DNA of 64,000 bases, taken from Romanomermis culicivorax (lineage: Eukaryota > Nematoda > Enoplea > Mermithida > Mermithidae). Positions 1-12,000 of the stretch are shown here, one piece after another. How positions within the stretch are numbered: position 1 is the first letter of the stretch; each line of letters begins with the position of its first letter. The DNA lies in contig CAWUHX010000235.1 of the NCBI GenBank assembly GCA_963922205.1, positions 413,918-477,917 on the forward strand. Reading direction: 5' to 3'. The position numbers and the translations under genes were made by a program. The notes under the pieces are model-generated. The model was not told the origin of the DNA. It saw only the letters and a list, made by a program, of their open reading frames with translations, and did not search any database.

Positions 1-1500
1 TGGCGCCTAGTGCAGGAATCTATGTTGTAATTCTTAGAATTGGAAAACCCGCTGTTTTTTCGAAATTATGCTCATTTGGGAAAAATGTTTAAAAAAGCGG
101 AAAGTGTAAATTATCGACGCACGAAAAACAATATTGGTGCGTTTTCTAACGTGAGCATCTGAAATTGGCCAACGTAGTGGGAAATAGTGAGTTGTTTTTC
201 GAACATTGCTCTACATCTACTCTGGTTGTTAGTGCATGAATTAAGATATATTTCTATAGCACATTGGCTTGGGTACATGAAAACAATTATCTAAGTGACA
301 AGTGAAAATCTGCACAATAAAGTATCACTGAACTGCTACATTTTGGTGCAAACAAAACCTTTATAGACGTGCCCTGAACTCTTCTAAACGTTCAGTGGTA
401 CCTATAAATAGAAGTAGGTGCAAGAGAAAATGCCATTCAATTAGTTCAGTTCATTATTATTTTGAGTGGTGCAGTGTGTATCAGTTCTGTGGTGCAGAGT
501 TTGGTACAGGTAAATTTTTACGCCACTGAATCAATAGAAAGGCTCAGATGCGTTTGGTACATCTAGCCCCTTGTCTGGTGCCGAGAACTAGTCCGTCTGG
601 TAGTTGCCAGTTGAAATATTTTCCATGTATATATGATACTTTGACCATTTTTTCTAGTGGTTACTTCATGTGATTGCCAAGAATCTAATGTTTCCGTCAT
701 GTGAACAAAATATTCGCATTCGAGACATATAAAACACAAAAAGCGAAAAAACTATAAGTAATTTGCTTTGTTGGTAATACATATGGAATAAAATTAATCC
801 TGAACCTGTTGAAAAAGAACTATTCTAGGTGTGTTTTGTGCGAGTGAACAAGCAAGTAATCCTGAACTCCTGACCTCCTAATACAGTGCAAAATAACACT
901 GTTGAACTTCTAGGTTGCTGCTAGCAGAACTTGATGAATAGGAAGATCGCCACCACTTGGAATATGTGTTCTGTTAAATTTTTCCATGAACTGTTTCACG
1001 ATTTTCAAGCTTCGCTGTACACCCACCAAATGATAAAAATCGTATGCTTGATGAAAAACTGTTTTTGACTAGCCAATTCTTTATTTCTAAGCAGATTGCA
1101 ATTAGTGTTCAATCATTTTCGAAACTCCAGCAAAAGTCCAAAGACCTAATAGGGGTGAAAACTTTGCGAGTCATAGTCACAGTAGCAGAAACGTTATATT
1201 AGAGTCTGGCTTTTAGAAATGGACTGGCGTTGTATATGTTGCAACAAAACTAATGAGGATTAGATTAAAATCATATTCCTTAACCACAAATTACTCGAAA
1301 AAATCTAATCGTAATGGTAAACAATTTTAAGCTGTCAAAAAATTCATTCTCAACCGGACCGACTATAAGTGAGCAGCCGTAGTTTGATCGCAGTTAGGCT
1401 GGTTTAACCGAATCCGACGCTTACTTACATCGAAACAACCTATTATGCATGATAGAACTCATATTTTGATGAAACATAAACTCTACGGGTGCAACGCGAG
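1..1500. other. AT-rich leader, no gene seen
   Basis: No open frame with coding character, no RNA gene and no repeat shared with the rest of the window was recognised. A TATAAATA motif at 403-410 and a possible splice donor (GTAAAT) near 511 are isolated signals that could belong to a distal 5' exon or a decayed LTR; neither is supported further. Confidence 0.4.
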
Positions 1501-1519
1501 AAGGATATTGTAACATAGT

Positions 1520-2426
1520 AAACCGGGCGCTGAATAATCAACGTAATGATAAAATGTTATTCAGGGCCATGCTTGGATTTTCAGCGCCGGGCGCTGGATA
1601 AAAAAAATTAAGACGGAAGGATATTCAGCGCCGGGCGCTGAAAAACCACTGCCAAAAAAACACTGGTGCCAAAAACCATGTTTTGGCACAAAAAAAACCA
1701 CAAAAACACACAAAAAATTTTGAGCGTTTGTGCCAATCAGCGTTTTTTTTGTGCACGGACATTTGTGCCAATTGGAACAAGGGGCCAAAAAAATTTGTGC
1801 CAATGGCACAAAAAATTTTTTTTTAATAGAGACATACTGAAAACTGCGGAAAAGTTTTAGACCAAAAGTTTGATAAAAAGTTAACGTTTAACGCATTAAT
1901 TTTTTGTAAAAATCGTGCCCAACCTATTTTTCAGCTAACCATGTCAGTGAGAAAAGAAAAAACTGTGCAACAAAATAGTTTACGAAATCCCAAAAAGAAA
2001 TGGAATGCTGAGACAATATAAACAGCTGTAGAATTGTTCAGGAAGTTCAAATTGATTCAATTTTCGACTACAAACGAATATCTATGTTATGTATACTTAA
2101 CAACCATGTAAAGACTAGAGAAAATAAAGTAGAAAATCGTGTTAATTTTCGATCAAAAGATTGTACCATTATCAACGATATCAACTTTTCTATTTGAATC
2201 AATCAAACACAAAAAGAATTTTAGTTTTAAATCTGAATCTAACTGAATGAAGAGAGAATATTCAGAATTTCGGGTAAATTAGGGGTGGCAGTGGCTGCTG
2301 AATTTACCCTACCTTTAAAATTTTCCTTAGGCGTAGGCTTAGGGTACAGCAGCTGCGCCCGAAGGGCGCAGCGCTGTTGAGGCTCTTCCAAATGAATAAT
2401 TTGAATTACGATGAAGAAGAAAAGGT
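1520..2426 (+). repeat. Family C repeat copy, decayed
   Basis: Two perfect 15-bp palindromes, CAGCGCCGGGCGCTG, lie at 1582-1596 and 1626-1640. They are followed by T/A runs carrying GTGCC/GGCAC words. From about 1740 to 2250 the sequence matches 25213-25690, and in reverse complement 3575-3790 and 5805-6000. The shared core includes AACGTTTAACGCATTAATT. Short open frames here are all inside the repeat and are not genes. Confidence 0.7.
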
Positions 2427-2434
2427 GGACGAAT

Positions 2435-3463
2435 CACTGTTTTTTTCCACGAACTTTTTTCCACAAATGTGGAAAGCGGTCAAATTTTTTTTCCACATAT
2501 GGAAAAAATTTTTTTCCGTCTTAAAATCCATTTTTTGGCTTAAAAATGCTCACAGACGCTTCATCGCACTGTTTTTGAGCTTTTTCAAGCCTTCCGGTGT
2601 TTTTAGAGAAGTTAATTCATTAAAATTGGAGAAAAATTGAAATGTTCGACTTAAAAGCATAATCTACAACCGTTGTTGAACAAATTTTGTAGCAAACTAT
2701 CCAAGAGCATAATTGACTTGAATTACACAAGAAATCAATGGTCAAGTCCTCTATGATGACAAGTGAAAGCCCAAAAAAGATGGTACTTTCCGGCGCGGGG
2801 CGCCGGAAAATTTTTTGGGTATATTGACATTCTAGGATGCTGGAAAATCATTTTTCCGAACATTTATTTCAAGAATTAGATTCCAATTTAGTGTTCAAGA
2901 GTCGTAATTTCTAGAATTTTACTTGAAAAATTTTAAAATCTGTAATTTATTTGTAAACTCTCATGAACTTGGTCGAAAATATATGAGTAAGAAGAATATA
3001 AATTTCCGCAAGATATTTCCAAGAAGCTTTTGATACGATTTTACGTTAGCAAAGAAATAATCGCATCATAAATCATAGAGACTTGACGTGTATTCATCTT
3101 TCTCAAAAGGAAAAAATGCGAATCTTCATTAAATATTATGATAAAATGTCGAAGATAACCAATTAAAACATGAGATACTACGTTTAAGATGATGAAAACT
3201 ATTATAGATTAAGTGATAAATGAAGGTAGACATGATAAAAGCCGCGCCTGAACTTTAATGAATAATGATGATTATTAAAGTTATTACCGGCGCGAAGCGC
3301 CGGAAAATTTTGAGATAATGACCTTCTAAAATGCACCAAAATGCATCTTTTCAATATGAAAACCCCAAATTTTTCTTCCACATTCGTGAAAAGACCTCAA
3401 AAATTTTTTCCACATTCCAGATTTTTTTTCCACATTATAGTGCAAATATGGAAAAAAACAGTG
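2435..3463 (-). mobile_element. Non-autonomous DNA transposon B, complete
   Basis: This 1,029-bp element begins CACTGTTTTTTTCCAC and ends GGAAAAAAACAGTG. It is bounded by a perfect 8-bp duplication, GGACGAAT, at 2427-2434 and 3464-3471. The 8-bp size and CA...TG ends fit the hAT superfamily. Both ends carry repeats of a TTTCCACA/TGTGGAAA word. The core has the hairpin GGCGCG-AGCGCC type and is shared with copies at 14246, 40390, 45511 and 54011. There is no coding capacity, so it would need a transposase supplied in trans. Confidence 0.88.
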
Positions 3464-3471
3464 GGACGAAT

Positions 3472-4258
3472 ATAGGGACATCATTGCATAAGTGAGGATA
3501 ATAAATATGCAAATTTTTTCCCATAACATCGCTTTGGCGCTTTTCCAGTCGTCGTGAACTACTTGCACAGTTTTTCCTTATCTCACTGACATGGTCAGCT
3601 GAAAAATAGGTTGAGCCCGATTTTTACAAAAAATTAATGCGTTAAACGTTAACTTTCTACCAAAGTTTTGGCCCAAAAATTTTTCGCAGTTTTCAGTATG
3701 TTTCTAGTAGAAAAAATTTTTTGTGCCATTAGCACAAATTTTTTTGGCCTCTTGTGCCAATTGGCACAAATGTCCGTGCACAGAAAAAACCCTGCTGCAG
3801 AATTCATATCCCGATACATTTCAACTACAGTTATCCTCATATCTTCTGCTTTACTTAACCCAGTATTATCACTTGATTTTCATTCCAAGGAACAATCTGA
3901 ATAAAATCAGAAATGTGAGAACGTTGTGATGAAATCAAGAAAACAGAGCTTTCCATCGCAAAATGAAAATCGATATTTCCTAGGAAGTACTACAAACGGT
4001 GATAAGATAAACAAAATCGATTGGAATTTTCTACAGTAATAATAATCGATCAATCGATAGTGGAAATTATATTTGAAAGAAAACTGTGATCAATTAATAT
4101 TCGGCTGCGCGCTCGACTGTAGTTTTGGATGATTATACATATTTATGACGTATCCGCGGTTTTTACCCAAATATTTTCTTCTGTTCATAAGTTCGTTCAG
4201 GGTTTCTTCGCACTCAGCAACCAAATTTCGGGCTGTGCAACCAGATTTTTTTCGTGTT
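3472..4258 (-). repeat. Family C fragment, reverse, and unassigned sequence
   Basis: Positions 3575-3793 are the reverse complement of the family C end seen at 1750-1960, finishing GCACAGAAAAAACCCTG. It carries the TTGTGCCAATTGGCACAAA palindrome at about 3752-3770. The rest (3800-4258) is AT-rich with no feature recognised. Confidence 0.6.
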
Positions 4259-4299
4259 CAGTGTTTTTTTCGTGCCAGAGCCAGAACATGGTTTTTGGC

Positions 4300-6011
4300 C
4301 AGTGTTTTTTTTGTGCCAAAATATGGTTTTTGGCACAAAAAAATTTGGAATCGCACAAAAAATTTTGAGCGTTTGTGCCAATTGGCACAAAATTTTTGGC
4401 TGGTCCAAACATTAATTTTCCTTGATTTTTAGACGTTTTGGGGCTGAAAATTCAAAAAATTTTCGGCGCCTCGCCTGGCGCCGAGTCAACGAAAACAGTA
4501 TTTCCTATTTGTATATTTGACCCGAACGCGAACGATTTTTCTTCGAACAGTGTATTAGTATCGTTGCAGTAAACTTTATAGGCTGTCAATGACTGATGAA
4601 CGAAGAGAAATTCTGAATATTCTCTGTTCATTCAGTCAGATTCGGATATAAAAGTGAAATTCTTAGCTTTTTGTGTTTGATTGATTCAACTAGAAAAATC
4701 GATATCGTTGGTAATGGCACAATGTTTCGACAGAAAATTTACTCAATTTTCGACTTCATTTTCTCTGGTCTTTACTTTGTTGTTATAGATATTCATATTT
4801 GTAGCCAAAAATTGAATCAATTTGAATTTCCGGCACTTATGGAGTTTAAGTGGTACGGAATTTTTTTTTTCAAAATTTTTCCAAATTTGCATATTTCCGA
4901 CTAAAATTATGACGCTGATTACGAATATGCCAATAGTTTTCCATAAAACCGAATATTTTGACTGCAAACAGGGTGTCCTATGACAAAATTTTGTTACCCA
5001 AAGTTTGCATATTTGTGATTATGTTATGGGTAAATCGATGAAGCTGAATACGAATATGCCAGTAGTATTGCATGCAATCAAACATATTGACCAAAAAACA
5101 TTAATTGTGAGGTTTTCATTTCCATCAACCTGCAGTTTATTGTGTAAAACCGGAAAAAACCCGGAAGCCGCGATTTAAGCGTTTTATATGTTGTTTTACT
5201 GTAGTCACTTTTTGTTAAAGATGTTTATCAGTAGTATATTACAATATATGTACGGCTACATTTGGGTTTCATCATTTTTACATCTTTTTCCTTGAAAACC
5301 TTCTCACATATTTGTAACCAATATCTGTAATCGATTCACCAAATTTCGAGAGAAAAAAAATTGATTTTTCCATAATTCGTAAAAAATGCAAATTTTTGAA
5401 GCTCTTTTAGACAACAAACTGCAGGTTGATATGTTTTTTGGTCAATATGTTTGATTGCATGCAATACTACTGGCATATTCATAATCAGCTTAATCGATTT
5501 ACCCATAACATAATCACAAATATGCAAATTTTATGTAACAAAATTTTGTCATAGGACACCCTGTTTGCAGTCAAAATATTCGGTTTTATGGAAAACTACT
5601 GGCATATTCGTAATCAGTGTCATCATTTTAGTCGGAAATATGCAAATTTGGAAAAATTTTGAAAAAAAAAATTCCGTACCACCTAAACTCCATAAGTGCC
5701 GAATTTCCTGAACAATTCGAGAAGATTTATTTGAATTTTCTCAGCATTCCATTTCTTTTTGAGTCGTCGTGTACTATTTACTTGCAGTTTTTTCTTGTCT
5801 CACTGACATGGTTTGCTGAAAAATAGGTAGGGCACGATTCTTACAAAAAATTAATGCGTTGAACGTTAACTTTTTATCAAACTATTGGCATATAACTTTT
5901 CCGCAGTTTTCAGTGTGTTTCCAGTAAAAAAAAATTTTTTGTGCTATTGGCACAAATTTTTTTAGCCTTTTGTGCCAATTGGCACAAATGTCTGTGCACA
6001 AAAAAACGCTC
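4300..6011 (-). mobile_element. Family C element inserted inside another family C element
   Basis: The element starts CAGTGTTTTTTTTGTGCC at 4300 and ends at 6011 after a GCACAAAAAAA tract. It is flanked by an 8-bp duplication, TTTTTGGC, at 4292-4299 and 6012-6019. The flanks (4259-4299 and 6012-6140) are themselves family C sequence that joins when the insert is removed, so this is a self-insertion. The copy is the reverse complement of 25213-26187 and is interrupted by the foldback element at 4832-5700. The terminal bases on the right (CGCTC) have diverged from the expected CACTG. It is non-coding. Confidence 0.75.
4832..5700. mobile_element. Foldback element with long inverted arms
   Basis: This 869-bp element starts GGCACTTATGGAG and ends CTCCATAAGTGCC. 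The inverted arms are about 300 bp (4832-5147 against 5404-5700) and are nearly identical apart from one indel of about 23 bp near 5104. A spacer of about 255 bp separates them. An 8-bp duplication, GAATTTCC, lies at 4824-4831 and 5701-5708. The empty site is reconstructed from family C copies at 2036 and 25450. It has no coding capacity. The 8-bp duplication fits hAT, P or Merlin; the superfamily is undetermined. Confidence 0.88.
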
Positions 6012-6140
6012 TTTTTGGCACAAAAAAGTTTGGGATGTTTGTGCGTTTATGCCAATTGGCACAAAATTTTTGGCTGGTCAAACATTGAATTTCCTTAATT
6101 TTTAGACGTTTTAGGGGCTGAAAATGCAACAATTTTGCGC
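6012..6140 (-). repeat. Right part of the outer family C copy
   Basis: This continues the family C sequence interrupted at 4299. It matches 4322-4450 closely, including the TGCCAATTGGCACAAAA palindrome and the following TTTTTGGCTGGT. It ends in unassigned sequence. Confidence 0.7.
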
Positions 6141-7944
6141 GTAAAATGTCCACCCGAATCGCCTCCATTTCTGTCCCACCACGCTACCAGTATCCACGAC
6201 CAGACCTAAAGAATATTGAAGCATCATTTTGAAACCCTTGGGGCTAAATTTTACAATGGTACAATATTTCGACCGAAAATTTACACAATTTTTGACTTTT
6301 TCTCTAGTCTTCACGTTTTCGTTAAATATATATATAATATATATATATGAGGTAAAGTGGGGCGACTTTGATCAGAGCGTGGCATTTGATAACTATTTGA
6401 GATCAGCAGGTCATTTTTCCTGTGAATGAACTATGCATAATTGAGCTTTTCTGAAAATATTTAAGTAATGCTTCTGCAGTCGGTTATTTTATCAAAAATG
6501 GAGAAAAAAACAAAAAAATTTCATTTTAGGGTCAGATTATGATGAGGATTTATGAAAGTTTATAATAACTAAAACATTATCGTACAAACCCGAACATGCT
6601 CGTCCCGCATTGTAGATATCAATTTAAATTAGAATCGGCGCAACGCGTCAGAAAATTTTGTTGAAATATACGCCCCTGCACTTTTGAATCTGAAAATTTT
6701 TTCGCTGTCAAAAACGCCGTTTGACGAAAATGCAGTACTCACAGATTGCTGATTCGGTTTCATTGTTTCCGTATTCTGGTCGCATTTCTCTTTCCTTTTG
6801 AATGCATCCTTTTGTGCTCCTTAATTCTTATCACTATTTTTTTGTACGATCAAAGTTTTTACGTGGAATATGTTACATAGTCATGTTACATCCGCTGTTA
6901 ATGTTCGTGTATTTAAAAAACGATGTGTAGCTTTTTTGAGCTTATATCCGCGCTATACTAATCGCCTCTAAGCTCGTGATAATATTTTTCCTTTATTCTA
7001 TTCTGAATTTATTTTTTTCTAGAGATGAATAAATTTATATTATCTTATCTTATCTTTTGACTCTGCATAAAGATTTTTTTGGTATCGTTTACAAAGTACA
7101 AATAGATTCTCTCGGTATGACTTGGTCAAATAATGCGTCTCCAGTCTTTAGAATCAGAAAACACGGGAAAATTTTCTGGCGCTTCGGCCGGATACTATTT
7201 TACTTTTTTTCGGATTAGTCCTCGTTCCACTATTCGTCCTCAAATCGTGATTTTTGGAGAAAAATCTTCGGAAAAGGGAAAAAATGTTGGAGGTTCGGCA
7301 TGAAAAAGTGCATGACTGTTATAATCTCAAATTTTCCATTTTTTCGGAAGCAGAGTTTATATTAAAAAACATCATTCAAGTTATTTTCAGAAATTTCAAG
7401 TTCAAATTGATGTTTTCCAAATTTCTTGTTTTCTTCGGTTTTCCACTCAGAATTTTTCGCCAAGATTCTCTATCAGTCATCAACTATAAATTTAGGTACT
7501 AAATACTCGACGCTACTTGTGAATCAGCTCGTGCGTTTTTCCCACACGCTTTTCTTCCATTTTGCCTACTATTGTAATCCTATATTGTTATATTATGGGG
7601 TTATAGTTTCAATATGGTTCACTTTTTTAAACGCAGAATTAATAAAGTTAGGTCTGCATTAATGTAGCTTTTAGCCGCGCCAAGAAAGAGCGATATCACG
7701 TATGGAAAAGAAGCGGCTGCGCTAATGGTTATGCCGTTATAATTGACATTTTCATACTTTCTTCTAACTAGTCTAGGATGATAGAGAGTGAGTGTGTTCA
7801 TAGCATCTTCTACATAGTTATTTTGACCCACCAAACGTTCCAAAGAATTGAATCAGAGAAGAACCATTAAATCATTATCAAAATATCGAAATTTCCAGAG
7901 TTCGGTTTTATTGATTCCGGTGAAGAATAATATCGTAATCATAA
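6141..7944. other. Intergenic AT-rich DNA
   Basis: No gene was recognised. A short (TA)n tract lies at about 6326-6348. A GGCGC-type hairpin remnant is near 7170-7185. Open frames here lack coding composition and conserved motifs. Confidence 0.4.
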
Positions 7945-8100
7945 CCGACGGATAACCCTTCCAAGTCCTTAAAATTAATCACTGGGTGCCTAATTTTGAG
8001 ACAAAATGCAGTGTTTAGTCGACATTCAGCTATACTACCCCCGAAAATTTTCAACTTTACTCCTACCCGAAAAATCTGACCTTGGAAACCTCTGATAAGA
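7945..8100 (-). repeat. Family E repeat copy
   Basis: The segment containing CTAATTTTGAGACAAAATG is the reverse complement of segments at about 12905-13010 and 17690-17830, and is parallel to 26255-26400. It is non-coding. Confidence 0.65.
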
Positions 8101-8329
8101 CTTTGACTTCATAAAATGTCGTTTTTTCATCTCGAGCTCTCAAAATTTTTAAATTCTGCATTTCATTTTTCGTCTAAAACACCGATTTGACATTTGTCCA
8201 AGCTGAGCGCCTAATCGGCATCCACTGAGCCAGTTGATGGTCAGTGGCATCGTTGTGTTCGTTACTATAATTAGATGCGAATGAAAAATTGTTTCCGTCG
8301 ATTATGTTTAAAATCATCGTAAAGTTTTT

Positions 8330-8560
8330 TCTATAGCATGGATTGCCGTTTCCGACCGGCTACGTTTTGGCGCTTGTTTTATTCTGATTGGTTAGCCGTC
8401 GTCGTTACGATCAGTATGGGGGCTTATTGATACGAAAAGAGGGGATTTTCGGCCGCCAATCTCCTTTAGCCGGCGGTAACCCTCCTCGTCGGGGGTTGAC
8501 TTTACATCGTTCCCGGCCGCTCCACTTAACGGCTTACATCGGCCGATTATAGTCGCTTAT
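8330..8560 (+). promoter_or_regulatory. CpG-rich putative promoter or 5' UTR
   Basis: This is a short island of dense CpG (CCGACCGG, GCCGTCGTCG, CGGCCGCC, GCCGGCGG, CCCGGCCGC) in otherwise AT-rich DNA. It lies 420-650 bp upstream of the first recognised ATG at 8980. A possible noncoding first-exon donor is GCCGGCG|GTAACC near 8477. The position suggests the core promoter or first exon of the large gene. No TATA box was identified. Confidence 0.4.
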
Positions 8561-8979
8561 TAATCAAATTTTTGCGATTTTACTCTATTAAATTCACATT
8601 ATATTTTTCGGACGGTTTTTCCGCCATCAATTTATAGCGCCGGAATTTAGTTGGTCATTGTATAGTTATTATTGATTAATTAGTTGAAAATAGCTTCTTT
8701 ACTCCCTAAAGATTTTCCAACGCAACAAAAGTAATAATATTACTATTTTGCTCATTTTCGAACATTTATTCGGTTAAAACTTGGTAAAACCACTTGTTTT
8801 GGGGATTTATTTATTTTTGTCGCGCTAATATTTTTGTTCTAAACATTACGTTATTGCTTCGTCATTAATTATTACGATCCCATTGTTTTATTGGTGAGGA
8901 CCAAGTTATGTTGATTATTTGATGTGTATATTTTTAAGTTGTTCTTTTCTAGGTATTACAAATTTTGTATTAATCAAAA

Positions 8980-9007
8980 ATGTCGGAAATTATCGAAGAA
9001 CCGTATG
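8980..9007 (+). CDS. Exon 1, start codon
   Basis: An acceptor TTTTCTAG at 8945-8952 precedes a short leader and ATG at 8980. It encodes MSEIIEEPY plus one base, then donor GTAATT at 9008. This start is chosen because its phase continues correctly into the next exon. Confidence 0.6.
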
Positions 9008-12000
9008 GTAATTAGATGGACTGTATCTTCAGGAGAAACTTAGAACAAATGAAACTTGAGCTGATTGAATATAGAAATTTGTTCACACCGTAGATTCTAA
9101 ATCTGATTCATATTTCTTTGAATTGGGTCATATTTTTTGTACTTCATATTATCGTCCTTATGTCACTGGCTCATAAAACTTCCTCATCACTTGAAATATA
9201 AACGTATAGCTTAAATGTTTAGATAACGAAAAGCACGATCCCGCTCTAGACTCGGGCGTTTGCCCATCACCGAATGAAAGCTGTCAAAGGTAGTATGTTA
9301 TACTGATTTGAAGTGTCAGAAATCATACGTGTCCGACATCTGGTCGGTTCAAATTCTTTGAATAGCGTTACTTAATTACCCAAAATCTTATAGACCCCTA
9401 TACAAGTCGAAAAAGCCGAAAATTTCGATTATTTTCCAAGAGAGGTCGAAAAATGTTTTGGCCAAGTTTTCTAGTTACGAGAGTAGTGTTCCCCTTCATA
9501 CCTGCCCCTCCAAATTACCTTGATTTCTTCATTCCAATTTGTCACCAAATTTGAAAACGGAATTTGTTTACCGCATTTTTTTATTCGTATGATCTCATTG
9601 TGAATTTACAGCTATTTCGAAGCATTTCCGGCATTGTCCGCTTGTGCTAACGCAAAAATTAGCAATAAAACGTTGGTCGACGCAGCTGCAAACGATGAAT
9701 ATTTCGTCGAAAAATTTCGGTCGAAATTGAATAGTTTGACGAGTAATAAAAGTTCCAAATCGATGATGTCTAATCGTGGATTTTCGCCGTTGAGTTGGCA
9801 GTACGCCAAAAGACCGTATACCGACGATTCGAGTCAAACGTCGTCGGCTTCATGGCCTACTCAACAAAAAGCGAATTTTTCTTCGTTACTCCAGGCCAAT
9901 TTGAAAAACAGGAGTAAGATAAATTTTCGACTTCATCGAAATTTTTGCATCACAAATTCCGGCACTATGTATTAGTATTCATGATTAGTTGTGCTGACAA
10001 TAGTAGAAATTCTTGCTAGTCGAGGATAAATTTTTTATTGATCGCCTCATCTTTGAATTTCGGCTACAGGTTTTCAGTGTAAAACTGTTATGATTTCCAC
10101 GCTATTCTCTTACATAATTTATGAAAAATGATTTTTCAATCTGTTGATGCAGCTCTCCCTATTTATCAAAAATGTTATCATGGTTTGATTATGAGGTTCC
10201 TCATTCACTTTTCACCTTAAATTACCTTCCGGCTTGTTTATTTCGAAGTTCTTGTAGTCAAATATAGAAGATGATATTTTTTCAAAAGTTTTTTTCCAAT
10301 TGTTATAGCTTGTTGCAATGCACATTCTCCTATTAACGCCGATGTCACGCCTCATAAACGTCAAAAAGTCGTCGAAAAATACGCTGCGCCCATCGATTTT
10401 TCCTATTTTTCGTTGGCAGAGCTTGAGAATGAAAGGAATAAACCGACTCGCAACGCTCACATGACTGAAACGCATTGCGATCAGTTAAAAAGCTGCCCAA
10501 ATTTGACTACGGATTGTGTTATGAGGAATCACTATCACGCTCATCGCTTCAATTACGAAGATACAACGTCAGAAAAATCGAAAACCCAAAAGGTTGCTTC
10601 TTCGCGATGTAGCTCGCCTCGATTTGTCGTACCAAAAAGTTTTCACGTGAGTTTTCACTGTTAACATAGTGTAAACGTTTTGAAAATAAATCAACGGTGT
10701 CGCTTATAAAAAAAAAATCAAAACATCGGTAGTCGGTGACGAAATCATTACAAATGCGTCTGAAATTTGATGTAACTCATCGAAATCTATTCTTCCGCTC
10801 CTCCTCCAGTTTTGGCTGGCTCAACTCGCGAAAACAAAAAAAATGCCCTTGCAATTGAACATTATACCGCCTGGCTATGCTACATATAAAATTTTAGACT
10901 TCTTACTTGTCTGAGCGCCTTTGAATGTGTTAATGTCAGACTGGGACTAAATTTTGGTTCGATTTTCCATATTGAGATTGAAAAATGCTTTTAATGCCAT
11001 TTTATCCTTTTTGGTCAATTGTACGTTTTTTTTCCGCCCTCGCCCCGCACAAAAATTTTTTTTTGTTCGCGCGGTTCTGGTCGATACGATAAGGAAAACA
11101 AACATGAGTAAAAATGAGACGTTGTTTATCTTCTCATCGGTATTGACGTACCAAGCGTTAACCAACACCACAAATAAAGGTATGTTAGGAATTCAAATTT
11201 AATTGATTATTTAAAAAAAGCTTGTCATCAGATACTTCTTTTATTTTAAAATAAGTTCAATTATAAATGGTGTGAGCGACACGTGTTATTATTATATTAA
11301 TATCGTTCTTATTAATAGTTGATATTCTTTAATCGTATTAATGGTTGATAGCCGATACCTTCACTATCCAAAAATCACGTGAAAGAAGTGATTTATGTGC
11401 ATGGTGGTACAGACATTTATACAAACCAAACTACATATTCGTGCGTTAGAATTAAAAAATTTTTTAATGCGTCATCCTAATTTTTAATATACTAAAGCCG
11501 GAAAACTGTCCAGGAATCAAGGCTTTTCTCCGTACCGGTCGATCCGTACCGTACGGAATTCTAGTGAAAAAATTTTCGTTTCGCACGGGTTTTCATAAAA
11601 AAGCACATGCAAAAATCGGTACTGCACAAAAAACTCGATCGAACTGGTTATCGTTACTTTTCTGTGTAGTATCATATCACATTTTTTAGGTGGTTTTATT
11701 AGTGATAAAAAGTGTCAAAAGACCTTGTCGCTTGAATGATAGTTTTTTGTTTGTCTAATTGTTGGATTCAGGCTTTCTTCTCTACACAGTGTCGATCTTT
11801 TTAACCTGGCAATACATTTTTTGAACGTTTATTACTTAGAGGATTCAATATATTAGTCATTTTTTGGTTCTTAGAGTTGCTCTGGATCATACATGTAATT
11901 GGGGGGAAGTGCTATGGGAACTCCCCAGAAATCGTCGACCACATGGCTAGCCATTGGGCGACCCCACCCCAGGGATTTTCCAATCCTATGGCTAGCCATA

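Noticed and set aside
403-515. TATA box and possible 5' exon with donor CAG|GTAAAT
   Set aside because: TATAAATA and a donor-like site are isolated. No matching downstream junction could be fixed, and the CpG-rich block at 8330 is closer to the start codon.
4145-6168. Frames with KNFLCQLAQ-like peptides
   Set aside because: These peptides recur wherever family C palindromes occur and are interrupted everywhere.
10954-11202. Possible extra exon between exons 4 and 5
   Set aside because: Frames are open on both strands but lack CpG-rich codon use and phase-matched splice sites; exon 4 joins exon 5 directly in phase 0.
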